From NCBI GenBank assembly GCA_023424585.1, contig JAFADT010000794.1, positions 1-17,195 of the forward strand: a stretch of DNA of 17,195 nucleotides. Direction: 5' to 3'. This stretch comes from Pseudomonadota bacterium. Lineage in GTDB: Bacteria; Myxococcota; Myxococcia; Myxococcales; Myxococcaceae. Under the pieces are notes generated by a model. That model did not search any database. It had not been told where the DNA came from and saw nothing but the letters and a program-made list of their open reading frames with translations. A program made the translations under genes and the position numbers. Below are positions 1 to 5,875 of the stretch, in pieces (position 1 is the first letter of the stretch; every line of letters begins with the position of its first letter).

Positions 1-208
1 CTCGCAGCCTCGCCACAGTGTCCTCGCGCGACTCCAGGCACGCGCCGGGCAACGCGGCCACCGCGCGCCGCGTGGCGTCCTCCAGCTCACGCGCGTCCGC
101 GGACGGCAGGGCCAGCCGCTCGAAGGGCATGAGCACCACGCGCGTGTTCGTGTCGCAAGGGGCCGACATGCTCAGCAGCAGCAGCGCCAGGGATGCGGAC
201 GGGCTCAT
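1..208 (-). CDS. Secreted or lipid-anchored protein of unknown function, N-terminal 69 residues only (runs off the window start)
   Basis: The ATG at 208 overlaps the stop of the caspase gene (ATGA, 205-208), so the two are almost certainly co-transcribed and translationally coupled. The visible part starts with a short hydrophobic segment (ALLLLSM, about residues 7-14) ending at Cys18 in the context SAPC, which suggests an export signal; the match to a lipobox is imperfect. It continues with RVVLMPFERL (about residues 23-32), resembling the first beta strand of periplasmic TolB-N/CsgG-like domains found in myxobacterial PEGA or TPR proteins. That resemblance is my inference. The C-terminus lies outside the window, so no function can be assigned. 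Its position makes it a candidate partner or substrate of the adjacent protease. Confidence 0.7.
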   Translation of the reverse strand, partial: MSPSASLALLLLSMSAPCDTNTRVVLMPFERLALPSADARELEDATRRAVAALPGACLESREDTVARLR

Positions 209-1458
209 GGCACGAGGGCAGCGTCGGCTTCATCCGACGGCGGCGTGATGCCGAGGCTCGCCATGTAGCCCCGGTAGAAGCGCGGTCCGAAGGGCACGGA
301 GAAGAGCCTGTCGCGCATCGTGTCCTGCGCCGCGCCCCGGGCCGCCACGGCGGCGTCGTGCCAGCCCAGGCCGCCGGCGTCCACCACCTCCGCCGCGCGC
401 GTGATGGCGAACGGCGCCTCCCGGCCGCTGGTCCGCAGGTAGTAGCCCCGCCCCACGGGCAGCGCCACCACCAGCGGGCGCTCGCGCTCCTTGTGCAGCT
501 CCACCACGCGGATGCCGCGCGCGTCCTCCACCCACAGCCGGCCCGCCAGGCCCGTGGGTACCATCAGGTAGCCCAGGGACGTGGCCTCGGCCAGGTCCGT
601 CAGCGCGAACGCGCGATTCAACGCGGGCGGCTGGATGAACACGCTCGGCTTGCCCCGCACGTCGTCCGTGCCCTGGCTCGCGGCGGCCACGAAGGCCCGC
701 AGCTCCGCGTAGTCCACCTTGCCGTCCCCGTTCACGTCCCCCGCGCCCGACAGCGCCGAGCGCACCATGTGGCTGAAGACGCCGGAGCGGATGGCGCTCC
801 ACTCCTGGCTCTCCTGCTCCGACGCCGTGGACAGCACCACGCCCACCTGCGGGAAGCGCGCCAGCTCGCGGTTGCCCAGGAGCCCCTTCACCGCGTCCGC
901 GTACGCGGGGCCCACCGGCAGCGCGCCGCGCGAGTTGACGAAGAAGTACGAATCACACGCGTCCACGATGAGCTGGAGGAAGGACGCCTGGGTCGGCGAG
1001 ATCACCCGCGCGTACAGCTCCGTGCGCGTCAGCGGCCCGTCCAGCAGGCTCACGGCGCCCTCGCCCGCAGCGCCGCGCTTGCCGTGGCCCACGAAGACGA
1101 AGGTCAGCACCGGCACGGCGCCCCTGGCCCGGTCCTCCGCCATGCGGGCGTTCAGGCGGGCGAGCGCGGCCCCCAGCGCGGGGTGGGTGGGCGGGCGCGT
1201 CTTCGCGGCGAGCCCCGGGTGCAGGGCCTGGGTCTCCGCGTCCAGGACGCTCAGCAGCACCACCTCGCGCGAGCGGGGGGCGAACAGCTCGTAGTACCGG
1301 GCGCCGTCGTCGTCCGCGTAGCGCAGGGGCGCCTGGGACGGCTCCGTGCCCGTGTTGTTGGCCACGATGAGGGCGTAGTGGACCTGTTCCGGCTCGGCGC
1401 TCGCGGCGGTTCCGGCCAGGAGGAGCACACCCAGGACCAGCGGCCTGTGAGAGGTCAT
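205..1458 (-). CDS. Secreted caspase-like (peptidase C14 fold) protease with an EF-hand calcium-binding loop
   Basis: A protein of 417 residues. Residues 1-21 form a signal peptide (hydrophobic VLGVLLLAG, then ASA before Glu22), so it should act in the periplasm or outside. The caspase dyad is visible: His125 in FVGHGKRG and Cys168 in IVDACDS, each after a hydrophobic strand. Residues 241-252 (DVNGDGKVDYAE) fit an EF-hand loop with acids or Asn at positions 1, 3, 5, 9 and 12, suggesting calcium-dependent control. About 150 C-terminal residues follow with no domain I recognise, including FSVPFGPRFYRGY. Start choice: ATG 1458 gives the cleanest signal peptide; ATG 1464 (MDM) is equally possible and neither has a clear Shine-Dalgarno. 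A longer open frame reaching 2019 overlaps the sigma-factor gene and is rejected. It is divergent from the sigma/anti-sigma pair and overlaps the next gene by 4 bases. The caspase-fold call is secure; calcium control and substrate are inference. Confidence 0.88.
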   Translation of the reverse strand: MTSHRPLVLGVLLLAGTAASAEPEQVHYALIVANNTGTEPSQAPLRYADDDGARYYELFAPRSREVVLLSVLDAETQALHPGLAAKTRPPTHPALGAALARLNARMAEDRARGAVPVLTFVFVGHGKRGAAGEGAVSLLDGPLTRTELYARVISPTQASFLQLIVDACDSYFFVNSRGALPVGPAYADAVKGLLGNRELARFPQVGVVLSTASEQESQEWSAIRSGVFSHMVRSALSGAGDVNGDGKVDYAELRAFVAAASQGTDDVRGKPSVFIQPPALNRAFALTDLAEATSLGYLMVPTGLAGRLWVEDARGIRVVELHKERERPLVVALPVGRGYYLRTSGREAPFAITRAAEVVDAGGLGWHDAAVAARGAAQDTMRDRLFSVPFGPRFYRGYMASLGITPPSDEADAALVP

Positions 1459-1519
1459 GTCCATCAAGGATTGGCGCGACGCGGTGTGCGAAAGGATGCC
1501 ACGGGCCGCAACCGACAAT

Positions 1520-1574
1520 CCACCGGTGGCCGCTCGCGACAACATGCGGATGACGGGACCGCGACGGTCGCGGT
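1520..1574. promoter_or_regulatory. Two palindromes in the divergent caspase/sigma control region (probable operator sites)
   Basis: In the 129 bases between the caspase and sigma-factor starts there is a perfect 10-base palindrome, CCACCGGTGG (1520-1529), and an interrupted palindrome at 1558-1574: ACCGCGAC, one G, then GTCGCGGT (8-base arms, perfectly complementary). The second ends 13 bases before the sigma start. GCAACC at 1508-1513 resembles an ECF -35 element, but I see no convincing matching -10. The symmetry is read directly; the regulatory role is inference. Confidence 0.45.
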
Positions 1575-1587
1575 AAGCCCTTGAGGG

Positions 1588-2217
1588 ATGGAGTGGGATG
1601 ACGACACGCTGCGCCGTTTTCGCGAGGGCACCCCGGAGGTGCTCGCGGAGGTCTATCGCGCGCACGCGGAGCCTCTCGCTCGCTTGCTCAAGGCGGCCGC
1701 ATGGCGGGGGGCCTTCACCCGCCTGAGGAACGCGATGGAGCTGGAGAACACGCTGCTGGAGACCTTCGCCCGCGCCTTCGAGCCGCGCACGCGCGCCGCC
1801 TACAACGGCACGCGCCCCTATGCCCACTTCCTGATGGGCATCGCGCGCAACGTGCTGCTGGAGCAGTCCCGGGAGCGCGAGCTGGTGGGCAGGGATGAGC
1901 CCTTCGAGGGGTTCGCCGAGACCTCCTCCGACGAGGGCGGGCTGGACGAGCTGCTGGAGGACCGCGAGGTGGAGGCGCTCCTCGCGGCGTTCAAGGAAGG
2001 CCTGTCGCGTGAAGAACACCGGCTGTTCGAGCTGCGCTTCGGGGAGGGGCTGCCCCAGGAGGAGGCCGCCACGGCGCTGGGGCTCACGCGCATCCAGGTG
2101 CGGCGGCGCGAGTTCGGGCTGAAGGCCAGGCTGTTGGGATTCCTCCAGTCGAAGGGGTACCTGGAGGACCTGGAGACGCAGGGCTGGAGCTTCTTCAAGC
2201 GGCGAGGTGCGCGATGA
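1588..2217 (+). CDS. ECF-type (sigma-70 family) RNA polymerase sigma factor
   Basis: A protein of 209 residues, within the usual size for extracytoplasmic-function sigma factors. Region 2 spans about residues 8-95, with the helix LENTLLETFARAFE (52-65) and the promoter-melting part YAHFLMGIARNVLLEQ (78-93). An acidic linker (about 103-130) leads to region 4 at about 137-188, with the helix-turn-helix LPQEEAATALGLTRIQVRRR (155-174). The C-terminal end is basic (FFKRRGAR). GAGGG lies directly before the ATG, a poorly spaced ribosome site. The gene overlaps the anti-sigma gene by 4 bases (ATGA, 2214-2217), the classic arrangement for a sigma factor held inactive by its co-encoded inhibitor. A 17-base palindrome ends 13 bases before the start, so autoregulation is plausible. 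The promoters it recognises cannot be read from here. Confidence 0.9.
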   Translation: MEWDDDTLRRFREGTPEVLAEVYRAHAEPLARLLKAAAWRGAFTRLRNAMELENTLLETFARAFEPRTRAAYNGTRPYAHFLMGIARNVLLEQSRERELVGRDEPFEGFAETSSDEGGLDELLEDREVEALLAAFKEGLSREEHRLFELRFGEGLPQEEAATALGLTRIQVRRREFGLKARLLGFLQSKGYLEDLETQGWSFFKRRGAR

Positions 2218-2984
2218 ACGGATGTGACGACCGCCGGACGAAGCAGGCGATGGCCGCGCTCTTCGAGAAGGGCCAGGACGGCCTGGACGCGGAAGGCTTC
2301 CAGCACCTGCGCGCGCACCTCGCCACCTGCCCCGAGTGTCAGGAGGCGTACACGCGCCTGTCGCGCGTGGAGTCCGTGCTGGAGCAGCGGGCGCTGCCCC
2401 GGTCCCGGAGCGCGCTCCTGGAGCAGGCCCTGTTCGCCCGGCTTCAGCCCGCCCCCGCGCGGCCGGCGGTGGCGCCCGAGCGCAAGAAGTGGTTCGCGTC
2501 CCCGCTCTTCATGCCCCTGGCGCTGAGCGCCGCGGCGGCGGGCGTGGCGCTGGTCGTCGTGGCGCCCTCGCTGGAGCGCCGGGAGCGGGACGCGCCGGAG
2601 TGGCAGGCGCGCTCGTCGGCTCCGGGTGAGCAGGCCTGGGGTGTGCGCGCCTTCTGTATCGCGCCCGCGGGCACGGTGCTGGCGGAGGCCCAGCCCGGTG
2701 GGACGCTGACGTGCGCGGAGGGCAACGCGGTGCAGTTCAGCTACACCGCGCCGGAGCGCGTGCGCCTGTCGCTGGAGGGGCTGCCGCAGTCGGGTGAGCC
2801 GCTGCGCTTCTTCCCCAGCGAGGGCCCGGCCCCGGAGGTCGCCGCGGGCGTGGACGTCCCGCTGCCCTTCAGCACGCCCGTGCAGGGCGGGTGGCTGGCG
2901 GGCCCCGTGCCGGTGCGCGCGCGCTTCACGGACGCGCAGGGCCGCACCGTCGCGGACACGCAGGTGACGCTCACGCCCCGCTGA
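2214..2984 (+). CDS. Membrane-anchored zinc-finger anti-sigma factor with a large periplasmic domain
   Basis: A protein of 256 residues. The N-terminus holds the zinc-binding anti-sigma signature His35-x3-Cys39-x2-Cys42 (HLATCPEC), which typically clamps an ECF sigma factor in the cytoplasm. One membrane helix follows at about 99-118 (MPLALSAAAAGVALVVVAPS), preceded by basic ERKKW, which predicts the N-terminus inside and residues 119-256 in the periplasm. The periplasmic part has two cysteines (AFCIAP, LTCAEG) that could form a disulfide and a beta-rich pattern loosely like the DUF4384 domains of myxobacterial regulators (inference). It overlaps the sigma gene by 4 bases; a strong hairpin follows the stop. 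The sensory domain faces the same compartment as the secreted caspase encoded divergently, so cleavage by that protease is an attractive but untested idea. Confidence 0.87.
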   Translation: MNGCDDRRTKQAMAALFEKGQDGLDAEGFQHLRAHLATCPECQEAYTRLSRVESVLEQRALPRSRSALLEQALFARLQPAPARPAVAPERKKWFASPLFMPLALSAAAAGVALVVVAPSLERRERDAPEWQARSSAPGEQAWGVRAFCIAPAGTVLAEAQPGGTLTCAEGNAVQFSYTAPERVRLSLEGLPQSGEPLRFFPSEGPAPEVAAGVDVPLPFSTPVQGGWLAGPVPVRARFTDAQGRTVADTQVTLTPR

Positions 2985-3018
2985 GCGGCCTTCCGCTGGG
3001 CCTCACGCCAACGAACAA

Positions 3019-3049
3019 CCCCCCTCCCATGCCAGGCACAGGAGGGGGG
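3019..3049 (+). terminator. Hairpin after the anti-sigma gene, probable terminator
   Basis: A perfect 9-base inverted repeat: CCCCCCTCC (3019-3027) with GGAGGGGGG (3041-3049), and a 13-base loop that can add a small inner TGC/GCA stem. It starts 35 bases after the stop of the anti-sigma gene. There is no T-tract, so classic intrinsic termination is uncertain; it may instead protect the mRNA 3' end. Confidence 0.5.
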
Positions 3050-3385
3050 CGGGGACTGTCGTGCCTTGTGGGGTCCGTGAGTGACGACGGACGCGGGACG
3101 CGGCGGTCCACTTCCGCGGTGCCGGTGCCCTGGGTGGCCACGTTCAGGAAGCCCTCGAGCTGAATGAACGCGTCAGGTGCCGGCGGGTGGGTTCGGACGG
3201 AGGTGCGGCGATGCTTCCGGTGCTGCACGCAAGAGAGGGGTGACTCCAGAGGGCCGGCCTGGATCGCGGTCGGATGGGATTGTTCCGTGCCGGCTGAACC
3301 CGCTGGGCTGGCGGGGAAGAGGGTCTTTCACGCCCCCGGCGGTGACAGTGTCTGGAGCGCCGACGGGCCCGGGGGAGTTCGCCGG

Positions 3386-3391
3386 TATACA
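3386..3391 (+). promoter_or_regulatory. Possible -10 element just before the acyltransferase start
   Basis: TATACA stands out in GC-rich sequence, matches four of six positions of TATAAT, and ends 9 bases before the GTG at 3401. If used, transcription would begin within a few bases of the start codon, giving a nearly leaderless mRNA. I find no good -35 at the right distance, so the call is weak. Confidence 0.25.
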
Positions 3392-3400
3392 GTCCGGGGT

Positions 3401-4720
3401 GTGTTCTACGCGTGTGTGCGGGCGGTGGTGGCGCTGGGGCTGCGGCTCTTCTACCGGGTGAAGGTGAACGCCCCGGGGGAGGCGCCCGCCGGTCCGGTGC
3501 TCTTCGTGGGCAACCATCCGAACGGGCTCATCGACCCGGCGTTGGTGTTCATCCTCACGCGGCGCCAGGTGACGTTCATGGCCAAGGCGCCGCTGTTCAA
3601 GCTGCCCGTCATCGGCTGGCTCCTGAAGGGGCTGGACGCGCTGCCGGTGTACCGCAAGCAGGACGACCCGACGCAGATGGGGCGCAACGAGGGCACGCTG
3701 GAGGCGGCGAAGGGCGCGCTCGTGCAGGGGCGGGCCATCACCATCTTTCCGGAGGGCAAGAGCCACTCGGAGCCGGAGCTGGCGGAGCTGAAGACGGGGG
3801 CGGCGCGCATCGCGCTCAACGCCGCGCGCGAGGGGGCTCCGGTGCGCATCGTCCCGGTGGGGCTCACCTACGCGGAGAAGAACGTCTTTCGCAGCGAGGT
3901 GCTCATCGACCAGGGGGCGCCCATCGACGTGGCGGCCTTCCTGCCGAAGGACGCGGCGGCGGAGCAGGACGCGGTGCGCGCGCTCACGGAGCGGGTGGCG
4001 GAGGGGCTGCGCTCGGTGACGCTGAACCTGGAGCAGTGGGCGGACCTGCCGGTGGTGCAGGTGGCGGAGCGGCTCTACGCCTTCCGCCAGCGCGGCGCGG
4101 AGGACGCGGAGCGGCTGCGGCTGTGGGCGCGCGGGGTGCGGCTGTTCCGCACGCAGGAGCCGGAGCGCTACGAGCGCCTGCGGAAGGACCTGTCCTCGTT
4201 CGGCCACCGGATGTCGCTGGTGCAGGCCGCGCGTCTGGAGGAGCTGTCCGTGGAGTACCGCCCGGGCAACGTGATGCCGTTCGCGGTGAAGACGCTGGCG
4301 CGGCTGGTGTTCGGGCTGCCGCTGTTCGCGCTGGGGCTGGCGGTGTTCGCGATTCCGTACCCGTTGCCCCGGATGGCGGCGCGGCGCGCGGAGCTGGACA
4401 TCCAGGCCACGGTGAAGTTCCTCACGGCGGTGGTGGTATCCGTCGTGTGGTGGTGGGGCCTGACGGCGGTCGCGGCGGGGTGGGGCGGGTGGGCGTGGGG
4501 GCTGGGGGCCTTCGTGGGCATTCCGCCGCTGGCGCTGTTCACGCTGTCGTTCGCGGAGCGCTGGGACGCCATCCGCCACGACCTGGAGCTGTTCTTCACG
4601 CTGGGCAACCGCAAGCGGCTGAAGGCCCGGCTGCTCGCGGAGGGCGAGCGGCTGGCGGGCGAGGTGGAGCGGCTGGCGGAGGAGTACCGGCCGAAGCTCG
4701 ACGTGCCTGTCGCCCGGTAG
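3401..4720 (+). CDS. Membrane glycerolipid acyltransferase of the PlsC/LPLAT superfamily
   Basis: A protein of 439 residues from the GTG at 3401. It should transfer an acyl chain to a lyso-glycerolipid or glycerol phosphate at the inner membrane. Superfamily blocks are in order: block I NHPNGLIDP with His39 and Asp45; block II LPVYRKQD (81-88); block III IFPEGKS (115-121); block IV IVPVGLTY (150-157). His39 and Asp45 are separated by five residues rather than the usual four, as in the subgroup related to yeast Gpt2/Sct1-type acyltransferases. The C-terminal third has hydrophobic segments at about 301-322, 338-360 and 365-384, then a charged, probably coiled tail (about 405-430). An upstream ATG at 3164 would add 79 residues with poor coding bias and no homology I recognise, so I prefer GTG 3401. 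Substrate specificity cannot be read. Confidence 0.85.
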   Translation: MFYACVRAVVALGLRLFYRVKVNAPGEAPAGPVLFVGNHPNGLIDPALVFILTRRQVTFMAKAPLFKLPVIGWLLKGLDALPVYRKQDDPTQMGRNEGTLEAAKGALVQGRAITIFPEGKSHSEPELAELKTGAARIALNAAREGAPVRIVPVGLTYAEKNVFRSEVLIDQGAPIDVAAFLPKDAAAEQDAVRALTERVAEGLRSVTLNLEQWADLPVVQVAERLYAFRQRGAEDAERLRLWARGVRLFRTQEPERYERLRKDLSSFGHRMSLVQAARLEELSVEYRPGNVMPFAVKTLARLVFGLPLFALGLAVFAIPYPLPRMAARRAELDIQATVKFLTAVVVSVVWWWGLTAVAAGWGGWAWGLGAFVGIPPLALFTLSFAERWDAIRHDLELFFTLGNRKRLKARLLAEGERLAGEVERLAEEYRPKLDVPVAR

Positions 4721-4724
4721 CCCT

Positions 4725-4760
4725 CGGCATGGCGGCGGACCGGAAGATCCGCCGATGCCG
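4725..4760 (+). terminator. Long hairpin after the acyltransferase, probable terminator
   Basis: CGGCAT (4725-4730) and CGGCGGA (4733-4739), separated by a two-base GG bulge, pair perfectly with TCCGCCG (4748-4754) and ATGCCG (4755-4760). This gives a 13-base-pair stem with an 8-base loop, starting 4 bases after the stop. No T-tract follows. Confidence 0.55.
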
Positions 4761-4831
4761 TCGAAAGGCCCGCCCTCCTGTCCTGCCCGGTGCGGTCGTT
4801 AGGTTCCTCCCAGGGAATCAACGAACGACAC

Positions 4832-4837
4832 GAGGAG
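4832..4837 (+). promoter_or_regulatory. Strong ribosome binding site fixing the start of the flavoprotein gene
   Basis: GAGGAG, seven bases before ATG 4845, is the clearest Shine-Dalgarno on the plus strand of this window and supports that start. Confidence 0.7.
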
Positions 4838-4844
4838 CAGGGCA

Positions 4845-5792
4845 ATGGCGGCATATGACGTGGTCATCGTGGGAGGCGGCCCGGGAGGGCTCAACGCCGC
4901 GCTGTATCTGGGGCGGGGGCGCAAGCGGGTGCTGCTCTGCGACGCGGGCACGCCGCGCAACGCGGCGGCGGAGCACATGCACGGCTTCGGCTCGCGCGAC
5001 GGCATCCCGCCCCCGGAGTTCCGGCGCATCAGCCGCGAGCAGCTGAAGGCCTACCCCAACGTGGAGGTGCGCGACACGCGCGTGGGCGCCGTGGAGAGGT
5101 ACGCGGGCGGCTTCCGCGTGGCGCTGGGGGACGGCGCCACGGTGGACGCCCGGCGCCTCCTGCTGGCGATGGGCGTGGTGGACGTCATGCTGGACATCCC
5201 CGGCTACAAGGAGCTGTGGGGTCCGAGCATCTTCCAGTGTCCCTACTGTCACGGCTGGGAGGTCAAGGACCAGCCGTTCGCCATGCTGGCGAAGAACCCG
5301 CAGTATCTGGAGGGCGCCCCCATCCTCCAGAACTGGTCCCGGGACCTCATCGTCTTCACCCACGGCGCCTTCGAGGTGCCGCCGTACCAGCGTGAGCGGC
5401 TCCAGGCCCTGGGCATTCCCCTGGACGAGCGGAGGATCCGCGCGCTGCACGGCAAGGACGGGCGCCTGGCCGAGGTGGAGCTGGAGGACGGGACGCGCAT
5501 CGCCCGGAGCGTGATGTTCTCCGCGCCGCCGCAGCGGCAGCACGAGCTGGTGACGCAGCTGGGGCTCGCGCTGGATGACCTGGGCTACGTGAAGGTGAGC
5601 CCCTCGGGTGAGACGTCCGTGCCGGGCGTCGTCGCGGTGGGGGACATGACGACGCCGATGCAGGCCGCCATCGCGGCGGCCAGCGCGGGCACCATCGCCG
5701 CGGCGATGATGAACCACGCGCTCATCCTGGAGGACGCGGACCGCCGCTATACGGAAGTGACGGGCAAGGCTCCGCCCGCGAAGCAGCACTGA
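4845..5792 (+). CDS. Thioredoxin-reductase-like FAD disulfide oxidoreductase with a degenerate NADPH site
   Basis: A protein of 315 residues, the size of low-molecular-weight thioredoxin reductases. The FAD Rossmann motif is at residues 9-15 (VGGGPGG), the redox pair Cys132/Cys135 lies in CPYCHGWE, and the second FAD site is VAVGD (263-267). The region after the CxxC, which should hold a GxGxxA-type nucleotide-binding loop, instead reads PFAMLAKNPQYLEGAP (144-159) and has lost the glycines. The overall pattern (YLGRGRKRVLL, AEHMHGFGSRDG, CPYCHG) matches the group that includes the dithiol oxidases GliT, HlmI and DepH, where catalysis need not use NADPH. The natural substrate is unknown. The gene stands alone, with a strong ribosome site, and is convergent with the AraC-type regulator. 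Confidence 0.85.
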   Translation: MAAYDVVIVGGGPGGLNAALYLGRGRKRVLLCDAGTPRNAAAEHMHGFGSRDGIPPPEFRRISREQLKAYPNVEVRDTRVGAVERYAGGFRVALGDGATVDARRLLLAMGVVDVMLDIPGYKELWGPSIFQCPYCHGWEVKDQPFAMLAKNPQYLEGAPILQNWSRDLIVFTHGAFEVPPYQRERLQALGIPLDERRIRALHGKDGRLAEVELEDGTRIARSVMFSAPPQRQHELVTQLGLALDDLGYVKVSPSGETSVPGVVAVGDMTTPMQAAIAAASAGTIAAAMMNHALILEDADRRYTEVTGKAPPAKQH

Positions 5793-5801
5793 GCGGGCAC
5801 C

Positions 5802-5836
5802 GCCTCGCGCGCGTCGTGTCCGTGACCGCGCGAGGC
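5802..5836. terminator. Bidirectional hairpin between convergent genes
   Basis: GCCTCGCGCG (5802-5811) pairs perfectly with CGCGCGAGGC (5827-5836) around a 15-base loop. It lies in the 67-base gap between the flavoprotein gene (stop 5792) and the AraC-type gene (stop at 5860), so it can serve both strands. It lacks a T-tract on either side. Confidence 0.6.
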
Positions 5837-5850
5837 CTCCGACGCGCTCC

Positions 5851-5875
5851 GCCTGACGCTCAGTGCGCGTCAGGC
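5851..5875 (-). terminator. Second hairpin, spanning the stop codon of the AraC-type gene
   Basis: GCCTGACGC (5851-5859) is the perfect complement of GCGTCAGGC (5867-5875), with a 7-base loop containing the regulator stop codon. It lies beside the larger hairpin at 5802-5836. Pairing on a codon being read by ribosomes makes its use uncertain. Confidence 0.4.

Larger units (their letters stand above)
2985..3400. other. 416-base region without a confident gene
   Basis: It lies between the anti-sigma stop and the acyltransferase start and holds the hairpin at 3019-3049. The plus-strand frame open from ATG 3164 runs into the acyltransferase, but its codons up to 3400 have much weaker GC bias at third positions than the rest, so I treat this part as non-coding leader. 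On the minus strand, the frame 2971-3228 (85 residues) has high third-position GC over about 3105-3180. It encodes the stretch AFIQLEGFLNVATQGTG there, but I recognise no family and it overlaps the anti-sigma 3' end and the hairpin, so I do not call it a gene. Confidence 0.5.

Noticed and set aside
193..1584. Long plus-strand frame of 463 residues opposite the caspase gene
   Set aside because: Rich in Arg, His, Val and Gly with no motif; a typical shadow of a high-GC gene. The minus strand encodes a recognisable caspase.
1465..2019. N-terminal extension of the caspase frame to 2019
   Set aside because: It overlaps the sigma-factor gene on the other strand and precedes a clear signal peptide at 1458.
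3164..3400. Extension of the acyltransferase to ATG 3164
   Set aside because: Weak third-position GC, no recognisable sequence, and the homologous region begins at about the GTG at 3401.
3173..4579. Minus-strand frame of 468 residues opposite the acyltransferase
   Set aside because: Low-complexity Arg/His/Gln/Pro shadow; the plus strand has all four PlsC blocks.
3412..5046. Plus-strand frame of 544 residues
   Set aside because: Gly/Ala/Arg-rich shadow crossing two real genes and their intergenic hairpin.
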